From the NCBI GenBank assembly GCA_959598545.1, contig CAUGFC010000002.1, positions 1 to 40,900 on the forward strand: a stretch of DNA of 40,900 bases. Direction: 5' to 3'. The translations under genes and the position numbers were made by a program. The notes beneath the pieces were generated by a model. That model was not told where the DNA came from and searched no databases. It saw only the letters and a program-made list of their open reading frames with translations. Positions 21,275 through 30,327 of this stretch are shown piece by piece (position 1 is the first letter of the stretch; the number at the start of each line of letters is the position of its first letter). This stretch comes from an uncultured Olsenella sp. (GTDB taxonomy: Bacteria; Actinomycetota; Coriobacteriia; Coriobacteriales; Atopobiaceae).

Positions 21275-22291
21275 GTGTACGTGAAGATACACGACATCGT
21301 CCCATATGAGCGAAATGCCCGGCACAACGCCTCCGCCGTCCCCGTGGTCGCCGACTCCATCAAGGAGTTCGGGCTGCGCGGGACCATCGGCCTGGAGAGC
21401 CGCGAGCGCCCGGTTATTGTATGGGGGCACACGCGCGTCGAGGCGTGCAGGAGCCTGGGGTGGGACGAGATTCCCGACTCCAAAATCGAGTACTGCGACG
21501 ACCTGACGGACGAGCAGATCAAGGCCTTCCGCATCGCCGACAACAAGACCGGCGAGGTGGCGACCTGGAACAAGTCGATGCTGCGCGAGGAGGTCCGCAG
21601 CCTCAAGGACTTCGACATGTCGAGGTTCGGGCTTGACTTCAAAAGCAAACGGCTCGACTACGGCCACGAGCGCCTGAGGACGGACGACGCGTACAACCTG
21701 CGCCTCGTCAGCCGATCCGACTGCGGCCGCGACGGCATGCCCCGCATGAAACGCTGCATGGCCAAGCCGGCGGACATGATCGGGTTCAACTACGCCAAGA
21801 GCACGCCCGAGGCCGACAAGGCCGACCGCTGCTGCCACTTCTTCATCGACGACTACCAGTTCGAGCGCGTGTGGGCCCGCCCCGCGGCCTACCTCGAGTG
21901 CCTGCGCGGCTTCGACTGCGTGCTCACGCCCGACTTCTCGCTCTACCTCGACATGCCCGACGCCATGCAGCGATGGAACCGCTACCGCTCCCAGGCGCTC
22001 GGGCACTGGTGGCAGGAGCAGGGCCTCCGTGTAGTCCCGACCCTCTCGTGGGCGCAGCGCCGGAGCTTTCTCTTCACGTTCGACGGCGTCCCGCGCCGCT
22101 CGACCGTCGCCGTGTCGACCGTCGGCGTGAAGGGGGACGAGGGCGCCCTGGCCGTCTGGCGCGAGGGCATGGCGGAGGCCATGAGCCGACTGGAGCCCGC
22201 TCGCGTGCTGCTCTACGGCGGCGACATAGGTTTCGACTTCGGTGCCTGCGAGGTCGTCGAGTACAAGGGAGACGGTTTCCGTGGGAGGTAG
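21275..22291 (+). CDS. ParB-like domain fused to DUF4417
   Basis: 338 aa. Residues 1-110 form a ParB/Srx-like domain (VPYERNARHN near 10-19; VIVWGHTRVEACRSLGW near 50; DNKTGE near 90). Residues about 155-335 match DUF4417 proteins (FFIDDYQFERVW, DCVLTPDFSLYLDMP, GLRVVPTLSW). This domain pair recurs in phages next to packaging genes and its biochemical role is unknown. GTG 21275 follows GGCGGG. Confidence 0.75.
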   Translation: MYVKIHDIVPYERNARHNASAVPVVADSIKEFGLRGTIGLESRERPVIVWGHTRVEACRSLGWDEIPDSKIEYCDDLTDEQIKAFRIADNKTGEVATWNKSMLREEVRSLKDFDMSRFGLDFKSKRLDYGHERLRTDDAYNLRLVSRSDCGRDGMPRMKRCMAKPADMIGFNYAKSTPEADKADRCCHFFIDDYQFERVWARPAAYLECLRGFDCVLTPDFSLYLDMPDAMQRWNRYRSQALGHWWQEQGLRVVPTLSWAQRRSFLFTFDGVPRRSTVAVSTVGVKGDEGALAVWREGMAEAMSRLEPARVLLYGGDIGFDFGACEVVEYKGDGFRGR

Positions 22292-23009
22292 GGGCAGTTA
22301 CTCCATGTCGTCCGGAAAAGGACGAGAGAAAATCAAGCTCATGGGCGCCTCGACCGACGTGAAAGCTAGGAATGTGGGCGGATCGCCGGACAGCCGTCGA
22401 GATGTGTCAGACATGGCGAGCCTTGCGGGCTTCAAGGGCACGGCCGGAACAGATGGGATCGGGACCGTGTCGATGGGGGCTTACACATCCGCAATTGCAA
22501 AACTCGAACGTGAATATGGTGCGCTGAAGGCAATTCCGACGGTACTCGCCGGTGCCGACGGATCGGGTTTCTATGCTGCAGCGGCCGGGTCGGCCAGGGG
22601 CGCCGTGCTCATGCTCAACAGGAAAAGTATGGCAAATGCCGCCAAGCACGCTAAAGCCCAGAAGAGGGAAGAGGCCGATGGCTTCAAGATGCCGACGGAC
22701 GGAAAGCTGACATCTCGGGCCGGGTATACCGTGAGGCACGAGTACGGGCACCTGCTCCAGAACGCGCTCTATCAAAAGGCTAGGAAGAACGGGTATACTG
22801 GGACCGCGGCCCAGCATGCAGCGTTCGTCTACCGCAGGATCGAGGCGACGGCGAGGGAGAAGTACAAGGCCACCTCGGAGTCTTTGTCGAAGTACGGGCA
22901 TTCCAACGCAAAGGAGGCGTTCGCCGAATCCTTTGCAAACCTCAATTCGGGTGCCCCCAACGCGTTCGGTAAAGCCCTCGGTGACTACCTGAAGAACAAC
23001 AAGCTCTAG
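22281..23009 (+). CDS. HExxH zinc metallopeptidase-like protein (MuF-type toxin domain)
   Basis: 242 aa. The N-terminus is Gly/Ser-rich (VGGRGSYSMSSGKG), as in phage proteins related to MuF tails. The C-terminal half carries VRHEYGHLLQNAL (His-Glu-x-x-His near 153-157) and, about 58 residues later, AKEAFAESFANL with a Glu that could be the third zinc ligand. This is the layout of zincin toxins attached to or near MuF heads. GTG 22281 is 18 bases after GGGAG-type sequence. It is less GC-rich than its neighbours and is followed by a small acidic gene and a terminator. Confidence 0.7.
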   Translation: MGGRGSYSMSSGKGREKIKLMGASTDVKARNVGGSPDSRRDVSDMASLAGFKGTAGTDGIGTVSMGAYTSAIAKLEREYGALKAIPTVLAGADGSGFYAAAAGSARGAVLMLNRKSMANAAKHAKAQKREEADGFKMPTDGKLTSRAGYTVRHEYGHLLQNALYQKARKNGYTGTAAQHAAFVYRRIEATAREKYKATSESLSKYGHSNAKEAFAESFANLNSGAPNAFGKALGDYLKNNKL

Positions 23010-23022
23010 GAGAGGCGGGACC

Positions 23023-23235
23023 ATGGACCTTATGATGCCCTATTTCATGAAGAATCCCGATTGGTATACGACCATCGGTCCCGGTGAGGACTTTCCGGAA
23101 GACGGAAGAGGATACCACCTGACCGACGAGGCGCCGGATGAGGCGGTTAAATCGTATAACGAATTCTACGGTCTTCTCGAGTCCGATTCCGACCATGAGT
23201 ACCAAGGCGATTCGTCATATCAAATCGACTTCTGA
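23023..23235 (+). CDS. Small acidic protein, possible partner of the metallopeptidase
   Basis: 70 aa, rich in Asp, Glu and Tyr (LTDEAPDEAVKSYNEFYGLL near 34-53). It starts 13 bases after the metallopeptidase gene with a GGAGAGGCGGG ribosome binding site. Position, size and charge suit an immunity or inhibitor protein; that is inference. Confidence 0.6.
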   Translation: MDLMMPYFMKNPDWYTTIGPGEDFPEDGRGYHLTDEAPDEAVKSYNEFYGLLESDSDHEYQGDSSYQIDF

Positions 23236-23261
23236 CAGCGATCAGAGCGATGTTAAGAGTT

Positions 23262-23287
23262 AAGCCGTCCTTCGGGGCGGCTTTTTT
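23262..23287 (+). terminator. Strong intrinsic terminator before terminase
   Basis: AAGCCGTCC-TTCG-GGGCGGCTT followed by TTTTTT. It isolates the metallopeptidase cassette from the terminase operon. Confidence 0.92.
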
Positions 23288-23307
23288 ATGCCGATTGGAG
23301 GTGGCGG

Positions 23308-23691
23308 ATGCCCCTCGAGAAGCCCGCCGCGGTCGCCGGCGACCCCGTGAAGAGCGCCAAGTGGGACGAGCTCACCGCCGGCCGCTCGTTCACCCAGGCC
23401 GACGCGCCGACGCTCGCGCTGCTGTGCCAGTGGTACAAGATCGTCGAGCTCGCCCAGGACGAGCTCGACAGCTTCGGCGAGCAGACCGCCTACCAGAACG
23501 ACATGGGGGACCTGAAGTCCTTCCCCCAGATAGCGACCCTGAAGACCGCGTCGGCGGAGATCAGGCAGCTCAACAAGCAGCTCGGCATAACCGACGGCCA
23601 CGAGGGGGCGCCAGATGTCCGGAACGTCCAGACCAAGCTCTTCTCGATCGCCGAGCGCCACGAGGCGCGGAAGGCAAGAGCCGCGGTATAG
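23308..23691 (+). CDS. Terminase small subunit (P27-like)
   Basis: 127 aa. The helical pattern FTQADAPTLALLCQWYKIVE, then LKSFPQIATLKTASAEIRQL and NKQLGITDG, matches the P27 family of small terminases, which recognise phage DNA and start packaging. GGAGGTGGCGG precedes the ATG. The 3' end overlaps the large subunit gene by 77 bases. Confidence 0.85.
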   Translation: MPLEKPAAVAGDPVKSAKWDELTAGRSFTQADAPTLALLCQWYKIVELAQDELDSFGEQTAYQNDMGDLKSFPQIATLKTASAEIRQLNKQLGITDGHEGAPDVRNVQTKLFSIAERHEARKARAAV

Positions 23692-25126
23692 GGTCGCCGT
23701 GGGCGAGGCCGCCTACTCCGAGGGCGAGGACGCCGCGGAGCTCGGCGGGGACCTGGGCATGGAGCCCATCGAGTGGCAGTCCCTGGTTCTGTCCGACTGG
23801 TGCGCGTGCGACGCCGAGGGCCGCCCCGCCTACGTCACGTGCGGCCTGGACGTGCCCCGCCAGAACGGCAAGAACGCCGTCATCGAGATATACGAGGTGT
23901 TCCGCCTGGCGGTCTGCGGCTGGCACATCCTCCACACCGCGCACCGCGTGAAGACCGCCAAGAAGGCGTTCAACCGACTCGTCCGCTACTTCACGGACAA
24001 GGAGCACCCAGAGCTCTCGTGCCTCGTCGAGAGGATCCGCCGCACGAACGGCGAGGAGGCCATCTACCTCACCAACGGCGGCTCCATCGAGTTCTCGGCA
24101 CGCACCAACGGAAGCGCGCGAGGCTTCGATGACATCCAGCTCGTCGTGTTCGACGAGGCGCAGGAGCTCACCGACTCCCAGTACGACGCCATCATGTACA
24201 CGCTCGCCGCGTCCGCGACCGGAGAGCGCCAGATCATCTACACGGGCACGCCGCCCAACGAGGACTGCCCCGGCACCGTGTTCGCGCGCACGCGCGCGGC
24301 CATCCTAGCCGGCGACATCCCGAGCACCGAGTGGTGCTCGTGGGCCACGGACGAGTGCCCGCGCCAGGACGCCACGTTCGACGACGTGGTGGACCTCATC
24401 TACGAATCGAACCCGAGCATGGGCATCATCCTGTCGCTCGACTTCACCCGCACGGAGTTCGCCGGCGGCTCGATCACCGGCTTCGCCCACGAGCGCCTGG
24501 GCTGGTTCAGCCCGGCCGCCATGCTCACGAGGGCCATCCCGCGGGAATCGTGGGGCGCCGCCCTCATCGACGCCATCGGCGACCGGTACCGCGGCAAGAA
24601 GGCCTTCGGGGTGAAGTTCTCGAGGGACGGGTCGACCTACGCGCTGTCGGGCTGCAAACTCGGCCAGCGCGCGCTCAAGGGCAAGGCCGCCGTCGAGCTC
24701 ATCAGGGTCGGAACGACGGCGGGCGGCGCCCGCGAGCTCGCCGAGTGGCTCTACGACCGCCGCACGACCGCGTCGGTCGTCGTCATCGACGGCATGTCGG
24801 GCGCCGACGCGCTCATCGACCGCCTCGCCGAGATGAAGCCGCCCCGCGGCTACGTCGTGAGGCCGCAGACGCGCGACGTGGTCGCCGCCGCCGTCGGCTT
24901 CGTGGACGCGCTCAACGACGGCACGCTCGCGCACACCTACGACCCGACCCTCGAGGAGTCGGCGAGGAAGTGCGTGCGCAGGAAGATCGGGTCCCGCGGC
25001 GGGTGGGGCTTCGGCTCCCCCGAGGACGCGACCGTGCCGCCCGAGCCACTCGAATCTTGCTCGCTCGCGCTGTGGGGCGCGAGGAACACCAAGCGCAACC
25101 CGCGCAGGAAGCAGAGGGCACTGTGA
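23615..25126 (+). CDS. terL: Terminase large subunit
   Basis: ATPase-nuclease motor for DNA packaging, 503 aa. The Walker A variant is DVPRQNGKNA near 79-88, and Walker B is LVVFDEAQEL near 177-186. The coupling motif region is IIYTGTPPNED. Nuclease Asp candidates lie at FSRDGSTYAL, VVVIDGMSGAD and the C-terminal DPTLEES. ATG 23615 keeps the conserved PRYRVAVGEAAYSEG start, with GAGGGGG upstream; GTG 23699 is the alternative if the 77-base overlap is not used. Confidence 0.93.
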   Translation: MSGTSRPSSSRSPSATRRGRQEPRYRVAVGEAAYSEGEDAAELGGDLGMEPIEWQSLVLSDWCACDAEGRPAYVTCGLDVPRQNGKNAVIEIYEVFRLAVCGWHILHTAHRVKTAKKAFNRLVRYFTDKEHPELSCLVERIRRTNGEEAIYLTNGGSIEFSARTNGSARGFDDIQLVVFDEAQELTDSQYDAIMYTLAASATGERQIIYTGTPPNEDCPGTVFARTRAAILAGDIPSTEWCSWATDECPRQDATFDDVVDLIYESNPSMGIILSLDFTRTEFAGGSITGFAHERLGWFSPAAMLTRAIPRESWGAALIDAIGDRYRGKKAFGVKFSRDGSTYALSGCKLGQRALKGKAAVELIRVGTTAGGARELAEWLYDRRTTASVVVIDGMSGADALIDRLAEMKPPRGYVVRPQTRDVVAAAVGFVDALNDGTLAHTYDPTLEESARKCVRRKIGSRGGWGFGSPEDATVPPEPLESCSLALWGARNTKRNPRRKQRAL

Positions 25127-26646
25127 TCCAGAGAATTGGGCAGAGGGCCTCCGTCGAGACGCCGAACCTCGACGCCGTCCCCGAGCCGTACCGAGCCGCC
25201 GTGGAGGACATGTTCGACACCTGGGGCGACATGTCGGCGCGCAACACCGTCCTCAAGCGCTACTACGACATGAAGAACGAGATGAAGAGCCTCGGTATCT
25301 CCATCCCGCCCATGCTCGAGATGGTCAACTGCGTCACCGGGTGGTGCGCCAAGGCCATCAAGGCGCACTCCGTGCGCTCCGTCTTCGACGGCTTCGTCTT
25401 CGACGGCGCGGAGGACCAGGACCTCAAGCGCCTCGTGCGCGAGAACCGCCTGAGGTCGCTCTACCGGCAGGCGTGCGCGAGCGCCCTCACCTACGGCGTG
25501 TCGGCCATGACCGTCATGAGGGGCGGCCCCGGACAGCCCGAGGCGATGGTCCGCGTGTTCAGCGCGAACCAGTTCTGCTGCCTGTGGGACAAGGACGCCC
25601 GCCGCATCCGCTGCGGCGTCGTCCTCGCCGACGTCGACAGGTCGGGCAACGCCTCCCGCTACGTGTGCCACTTCCCGGACGCGGTGCTCACGCTGGTGCG
25701 CACCGGATCGGGCGGCGGCCCCTACGAGTGGGACTGCGAGACGGAGCCGAACCCCATGGGTCGCCCGCTCATGGAGGTGTTCACCTACGATCCCGACCCG
25801 GACCGCCCGCTCGGCCACTCCATGCTCACGCCCGAGATCCTGGGCATCGTCGACAAGGCCATGCGCGACGTGCTGCGCATGGAGGTCGGTGCGGAGTTCT
25901 TCACGTTCCCCCAGCGATACATCCTCGGCGCCAAGGACGACCTCTTCTCCGTGAAGGACGGGGACGGCGGGGAGGGCGATGGCGATGACGAGGACGAGGG
26001 CGGCCCCGCCACCCCGCCGTCGCCCATCGCCAAGTTCAACGCATACGTCGGGTCGTTCCTCGCCATCACCAAGGACGAGGACGGCGACGTCCCGACCGTA
26101 GGGCAGTTCGCCGCGCCGACCGCCGACAACTTCACGCGCGTGTTCGAGAACGACGCGCAGCGGTTCTCCGGCGCGACCAACGTGCCGCTGGCACAGCTGG
26201 GCGTGCTGTCGAACACCTACACGTCCTCGGACGCCCTGGGCGCGGCGAACGACCCGCTCATCCTCGAGGTGGAGCAGATCAACGAGCACAACGCCGAGGC
26301 GCTCGAGACGATCGCGCAGATGATGATGGCGGTCAAGGACGACGTCCCGATAACCAGGCTCACCGACGAGCAGTGCGCCGTCCAGGCGTGCTTCAAGGAC
26401 CCCTCGATGCCGACCATCGCCGCGCGCGCCGACGCCTGGACGAAACTCGGCGCCGCGGACGAGAGCATGGTGGGCACCCGCGTCTACTACGAGGGCGTGG
26501 GCCTGTCCCAGCCGACCATCGACCGCCTGGAGCGCGAAAAGCAGCAGGGCGGCGCCATCGCGTCGCTCAACGCCATGGCCGACACGATGGCCATCGAGGC
26601 CGCGAGGGCCGCGGCCCTGCCGCCAGCCGGCGGTGAGGCGGAGTGA
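25123..26646 (+). CDS. Portal protein (SPP1 gp6-like)
   Basis: 507-aa portal subunit that forms the dodecameric DNA channel of the capsid. The order (after terL, before MuF) and segments such as MLEMVNCVTGWCAKAIKAHS and the C-terminal NAEALETIAQMM fit the SPP1 gp6 family. An unusual Gly/Asp/Glu-rich insert lies near 281-300. GTG 25123 overlaps the terL stop (GTGA). Confidence 0.88.
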   Translation: MIQRIGQRASVETPNLDAVPEPYRAAVEDMFDTWGDMSARNTVLKRYYDMKNEMKSLGISIPPMLEMVNCVTGWCAKAIKAHSVRSVFDGFVFDGAEDQDLKRLVRENRLRSLYRQACASALTYGVSAMTVMRGGPGQPEAMVRVFSANQFCCLWDKDARRIRCGVVLADVDRSGNASRYVCHFPDAVLTLVRTGSGGGPYEWDCETEPNPMGRPLMEVFTYDPDPDRPLGHSMLTPEILGIVDKAMRDVLRMEVGAEFFTFPQRYILGAKDDLFSVKDGDGGEGDGDDEDEGGPATPPSPIAKFNAYVGSFLAITKDEDGDVPTVGQFAAPTADNFTRVFENDAQRFSGATNVPLAQLGVLSNTYTSSDALGAANDPLILEVEQINEHNAEALETIAQMMMAVKDDVPITRLTDEQCAVQACFKDPSMPTIAARADAWTKLGAADESMVGTRVYYEGVGLSQPTIDRLEREKQQGGAIASLNAMADTMAIEAARAAALPPAGGEAE

Positions 26647-27524
26647 TACCGCGCGGGGACTTCGACCGCTACGCCCGCGCGCTCGGGATAAACGCCGACC
26701 TGCTGCAGGCGGCTGTCGCGCAGGCGATAGACGAGTGCGCGGGCCTCTACGGCGAGGAGCTCTACCGGGCGCTGGCGCGCACCTACGCGGCGCTCGTGGC
26801 CAAGTTCGGCTCGTTCGCCGCGGCGGCGGCCGTCGAGTTCTACGCCGCCATGCGCTCGGGCGCCGGCCCGGCGCAGGGATACGAGCCGCGGCAGTTCGAC
26901 CCCGGCCACGGCGGGCTCCTCGCGAGCGACGTCGACGAGGCGTTGAGGAACTCCGCGCCCGCCGCGGCGCTCGCGGCGAGGGCCGTGCAGCGCGCCATGG
27001 GCTACGCGGACGCCACGATCCAAGGCAACGCCATGGCCGACCCGGCACACCCGCGCTGGGCGCTGGTGCCGCACGCGGGCGCGTGCGACTGGTGCCGGAT
27101 GATCGGCTCTCGCGGCTTCGTCTTCAAGAGCTCGGCGACAGCCGGCGCCGAGCGCCACCCGAGCTGCAGGTGCATACCGGTCGCCGACTTCTCCGACAGC
27201 CCCGCGCTCGACGGCTACGACCCGGCGGCGCTCTACGATGAGTACCGCGCGAAGCACCCCGAATGGGGCTCCCATCGCACGGGATCGCGCGCCCGCCGCA
27301 GCGGCGGCAAGGTGGTCGCCGCATTCGTGGACGGGAAGAGGTTCGGAAGCATCGGCGACATCCAGAGGTACATGGAGGGGGCATCGTCCCCCGACGACCT
27401 CAAGGCCCGCATGGCCACCGCGAACAGGGCGGGGCTGGCAATGGGCTTCCAACCGGGGAGCCCCTACGCCAAGTCGCTCGCGCAGACCGCGGCGGGCGTG
27501 AGCAAGAGACTCTCGGCCAAGTGA
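26643..27524 (+). CDS. MuF-like minor head protein
   Basis: 293 aa. The conserved core ACDWCRMIGSRGFVF, then ERHPSCRCIPVADF near 143-185, is the Cys/His signature of phage Mu F / VG15 head-morphogenesis proteins. GTG start overlaps the portal stop. The C-terminal tail is short and carries no toxin domain; compare the separate metallopeptidase at 22281. Confidence 0.88.
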   Translation: MIPRGDFDRYARALGINADLLQAAVAQAIDECAGLYGEELYRALARTYAALVAKFGSFAAAAAVEFYAAMRSGAGPAQGYEPRQFDPGHGGLLASDVDEALRNSAPAAALAARAVQRAMGYADATIQGNAMADPAHPRWALVPHAGACDWCRMIGSRGFVFKSSATAGAERHPSCRCIPVADFSDSPALDGYDPAALYDEYRAKHPEWGSHRTGSRARRSGGKVVAAFVDGKRFGSIGDIQRYMEGASSPDDLKARMATANRAGLAMGFQPGSPYAKSLAQTAAGVSKRLSAK

Positions 27525-27603
27525 GGACGCCCCGTGGGAGGGCGGGCGCGACGCGCCATCAAGCGTCGCCGGCGAAGACACGCAACGCGCCGGCAGGAAC
27601 ACG

Positions 27604-27634
27604 AGGCCGCAGCCCGCACGGGAGGCGGCCTTTT
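27604..27634 (+). terminator. Weak hairpin before the scaffold gene
   Basis: AGGCCGC/GCGGCCT (7 bp) followed by TTTT, in the 185-base gap before the scaffold. It is possibly a partial terminator or processing site that sets head-protein ratios. Confidence 0.45.
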
Positions 27635-27709
27635 CCATGCCAAAACACCGCCAGCGCCGCCGCACGGAGGCGCGAAGCGAGCCCCGCACGGGGCCGGAAG
27701 GAGTGCAAG

Positions 27710-28270
27710 ATGCCTACCCAACAGCAAGCCAACAACGTGACCGATCCCGTCGAGCCCCCGCAGCCGGCGGCGCCGGCGGAGCCCGGCGGCGACCAAGGAT
27801 CCGGGGCCCCACAGGAGCCGGCAGCGATCGACTGGAAGGCCGAGGCCGAGCGATTCAAGAAGGAGTCCCGCAAGTGGGAGGCCCGGGCCAAGGAGAACAA
27901 AGGCAAGGCCGACCTGTGGGACGCACAGGGCGCGCAGACGCCCACCGTCGAGTCCCTCAACGACGAGCTCAACGACCTGAAGGGCCGCCTCGCCGCATCC
28001 GAGGCCGAGCGCGAGCGCGAGCGCACGCTGGCGCGCGTGTCCCAGGCCACCGGCGTGCCGGCCGCGCTCATCCACGGCGACGACGAGGAGTCGATGACGG
28101 CCTCGGCAAAGGCCGTCGCCGACTTCGCCGAGTCGCGCCAGCCCGGATACCCGCTCGACAAGGGCGGCTCCGGCGGAGGCAAGAAAGTGAACAAGGAGTC
28201 CATCGAGTCCATCAAGGACCCCGCCAAGCGCATCATGGCCCGCGCCGCGCACATGGACCTCTACAAGTAA
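27710..28270 (+). CDS. Capsid scaffold protein
   Basis: 186 aa. A Pro/Gln/Ala-rich N-terminus leads into a coiled coil (WKAEAERFKKESRKWEARAK near 43-62; LNDLKGRLAASEAERERER near 85-103) and a basic C-terminus. This is the standard scaffold layout and position, right before the major capsid. GGAAGGA precedes ATG 27710. In-frame upstream sequence to 27263 is a shadow within the MuF gene. Confidence 0.85.
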   Translation: MPTQQQANNVTDPVEPPQPAAPAEPGGDQGSGAPQEPAAIDWKAEAERFKKESRKWEARAKENKGKADLWDAQGAQTPTVESLNDELNDLKGRLAASEAERERERTLARVSQATGVPAALIHGDDEESMTASAKAVADFAESRQPGYPLDKGGSGGGKKVNKESIESIKDPAKRIMARAAHMDLYK

Positions 28271-28283
28271 GAAAGGGGCAAAC

Positions 28284-29222
28284 ATGTCCATACCCGCAAA
28301 CATCTCCGACTCCACGGCCATCAACGCCTCGATGGACCAGGAGTTCATCCGCAACTTCGAGGGCGACCTCGACCGACTGCTCGAGGTCCTCGGCATCTTC
28401 GGCGCCGAGACCATCGCCGCCGGCACCACGCTCAAGATGCTCAAGGTGGCCGGCGAGCTCAACAACTCCAAGACCGCCGGATCCAAGGAGTCCGCCACCG
28501 GCGATACCGCCGTCCAGCTGGGCTCCAGCTCCGGCACCGCCTACGTCGAGGGCGACGAGGTCGCGCTGTCCAAGTTCACCGCCACCTACGAGCCCGTCGG
28601 CGAGGCCGAGGCCTTCCCGTACCGCCGCATGACCACGCACAAGGCGATCCAGCAGTCCGGCTACGTCAACGCCGTGCTCAAGACCGACAAGCACATGGCC
28701 TCGCTCGTGCGCCGCAGCATCGTCTCGCAGTTCTTCTCCTTCCTGCTCAAGGGAACGGGCACGGCGACCGGCAAGGGCCTGCAGGCGTGCGCCGCTGCAG
28801 TCGACGCCAAGCTCGGCAACACCCTCGAGACCAACGGCGACGCCGCCGAGCGCGTCGTGCACTTCATCAACCGAGACGACGCAGCCGACTACCTCGGCAA
28901 CGCGACCATCACCGACCAGAACCTGTTCGGCCTGACCTACCTCGAGAACTTCCTGGGCCTCTCGGGCGTCTTCCTGACCAACCAGGTCGCCAAGGGAACC
29001 ATGATCGCCACCCCCGCCGACAACATCCGCATCTTCGGCGTGGACTTCGGCGAGCTCGCGACCTCGGGCCTCACGTACACGGTATCCGACTCCGGCCTGA
29101 TCGGCGTCGCGCACACCCCGGCGTACGACCACGTGTCGGTCGAGACGAACGTGCTCGCCGGCGCGACGTTCTTCCCCGAGGTGAAGGACTACATCGTGAA
29201 GGGAACCATCACGACCAAGTAA
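28284..29222 (+). CDS. Major capsid protein
   Basis: 312 aa, following the scaffold gene at 13 bases with an AAAGGGG ribosome binding site. Composition (Ala/Gly/Thr-rich, few Cys) and the C-terminal strand region (SVETNVLAGATFFPEVKDYI) fit an HK97-fold shell protein. The specific Pfam group cannot be fixed by eye. Confidence 0.85.
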   Translation: MSIPANISDSTAINASMDQEFIRNFEGDLDRLLEVLGIFGAETIAAGTTLKMLKVAGELNNSKTAGSKESATGDTAVQLGSSSGTAYVEGDEVALSKFTATYEPVGEAEAFPYRRMTTHKAIQQSGYVNAVLKTDKHMASLVRRSIVSQFFSFLLKGTGTATGKGLQACAAAVDAKLGNTLETNGDAAERVVHFINRDDAADYLGNATITDQNLFGLTYLENFLGLSGVFLTNQVAKGTMIATPADNIRIFGVDFGELATSGLTYTVSDSGLIGVAHTPAYDHVSVETNVLAGATFFPEVKDYIVKGTITTK

Positions 29223-29232
29223 GGAGGCCACC

Positions 29233-29652
29233 GTGGACGAATACTCGTTCGCGACGGTCGACGAGTACCGCATCGACACCGGCGACGCGGCGACCCCCGA
29301 CGAGCGCGTGGCCGCCGAGCTGTCGCGGCAGAGCGCGAAGCTCCGCGCGACGCTCGGCATCGGCCGGGCGCGCACCCTGGAGGGGGACGCGGCGGCGCTG
29401 GCGCGGGACCTCGTGACCGACGCGGCCCGCAAGAAGCTCGTGCAGCCGGCCTGCGCGCCCATGGGCGTGGAGGACCTCACCGGCGTCTCGCAGTCGAGCT
29501 TCACGGCCAACGGGTTCCAGGGGAGCTTCACCTTCCAGAACCCGAGCGGAACGGCCTACTTCGACCGCTCGACCCTCACCGCGCTCAAGAGGCTCCTCGG
29601 GCGCGGCCAGCGCATCGGCACCGTGTGCCCGAGCTACGGGGGCAGGCCGTGA
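29233..29652 (+). CDS. Head-tail adaptor (Gp19/Gp15/Gp42-like)
   Basis: 139 aa. The start FATVDEYRIDTGDAATPDER and the end CPSYGGRP are typical of this adaptor family, which connects portal and neck. GTG start with AAGGAGG 6 bases before. Confidence 0.8.
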   Translation: MDEYSFATVDEYRIDTGDAATPDERVAAELSRQSAKLRATLGIGRARTLEGDAAALARDLVTDAARKKLVQPACAPMGVEDLTGVSQSSFTANGFQGSFTFQNPSGTAYFDRSTLTALKRLLGRGQRIGTVCPSYGGRP

Positions 29653-30002
29653 TCGGCGAGGAGGTGACGGTGCTGTCGGGCACGGAGACGGGCAGGGACG
29701 CCATGGGCGAGCCTGTCGTCGAGTGGGAGGCCACCGTCGTCACGGGGTGCCTCGTGCGGCCCCTGGCGGGCTCTGATGTGGGGGATGCCGCCCGGCCTGA
29801 CGGCATCGAGGCGAGCTACTCCATCGCGTTCCCCAAGACGTACGCGGGGCCGCCGCTGGCGCGCTGCCGCATCGCCCTGACGGGGCGCGGCATGCCCGCC
29901 GACCCCGACACCGCGCTGCTGGTCGTCGGTTCCCCCGACATCACGAACCCCTGCCCCACGGCGTGGAACATGACGGCGACGGCGGGGAGGGTCCATGGCT
30001 GA
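29649..30002 (+). CDS. Head closure / neck protein
   Basis: 117 aa, beta-rich (EEVTVLSGTETGRDAMGEPV). Position after the adaptor fits a head-closure protein. GTGA overlap with the gene before. Confidence 0.65.
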   Translation: MIGEEVTVLSGTETGRDAMGEPVVEWEATVVTGCLVRPLAGSDVGDAARPDGIEASYSIAFPKTYAGPPLARCRIALTGRGMPADPDTALLVVGSPDITNPCPTAWNMTATAGRVHG

Positions 30003-30318
30003 CAAGATCAAGTTCGGGCGCTTCGTCCACAGCGACGCGGGAGTCATCGCCGTCACGAAGGGCGCGGGCGTCCGCGCCTGGGTGGCGATCGAGACCGCCC
30101 GTCTCGCGGCGAGGGCCAACGCCGAGGCCGCATCACACCACGTGCCGTCAGGCTACCGCAGGTCCCTCGAGAAGAAATACCCGGGGACATTCGACAGCGC
30201 CCCCTACGTGGGCGTCGTCAAGTCGGGCTCCTGCGACACCTTCGGCGTCGTACGCGCCGCGACCCCGGCAGGCGCCTTCGACCAGAACCGCAACCACACG
30301 CTCGACCACCTGCTCTAA
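29995..30318 (+). CDS. Neck or tail-joining protein (HK97 gp10-type position)
   Basis: 107 aa, small basic protein (FGRFVHSDAGVIAVTKGAGV). The assignment is from gene order only. Confidence 0.6.
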   Translation: MADKIKFGRFVHSDAGVIAVTKGAGVRAWVAIETARLAARANAEAASHHVPSGYRRSLEKKYPGTFDSAPYVGVVKSGSCDTFGVVRAATPAGAFDQNRNHTLDHLL

Positions 30319-30327
30319 GGAGGAAAC

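Noticed and set aside
24937..27048. 703-codon minus-strand open frame across portal and MuF genes
   Set aside because: Arg/Ala/Gly-rich shadow of high-GC coding sequence; no ribosome binding site, no domains, and both plus-strand genes beneath it have clear motifs.
27532..27740. 68-codon Arg-rich frame before the scaffold
   Set aside because: Contains a terminator-like hairpin and overlaps the scaffold start; composition unlike neighbouring proteins.
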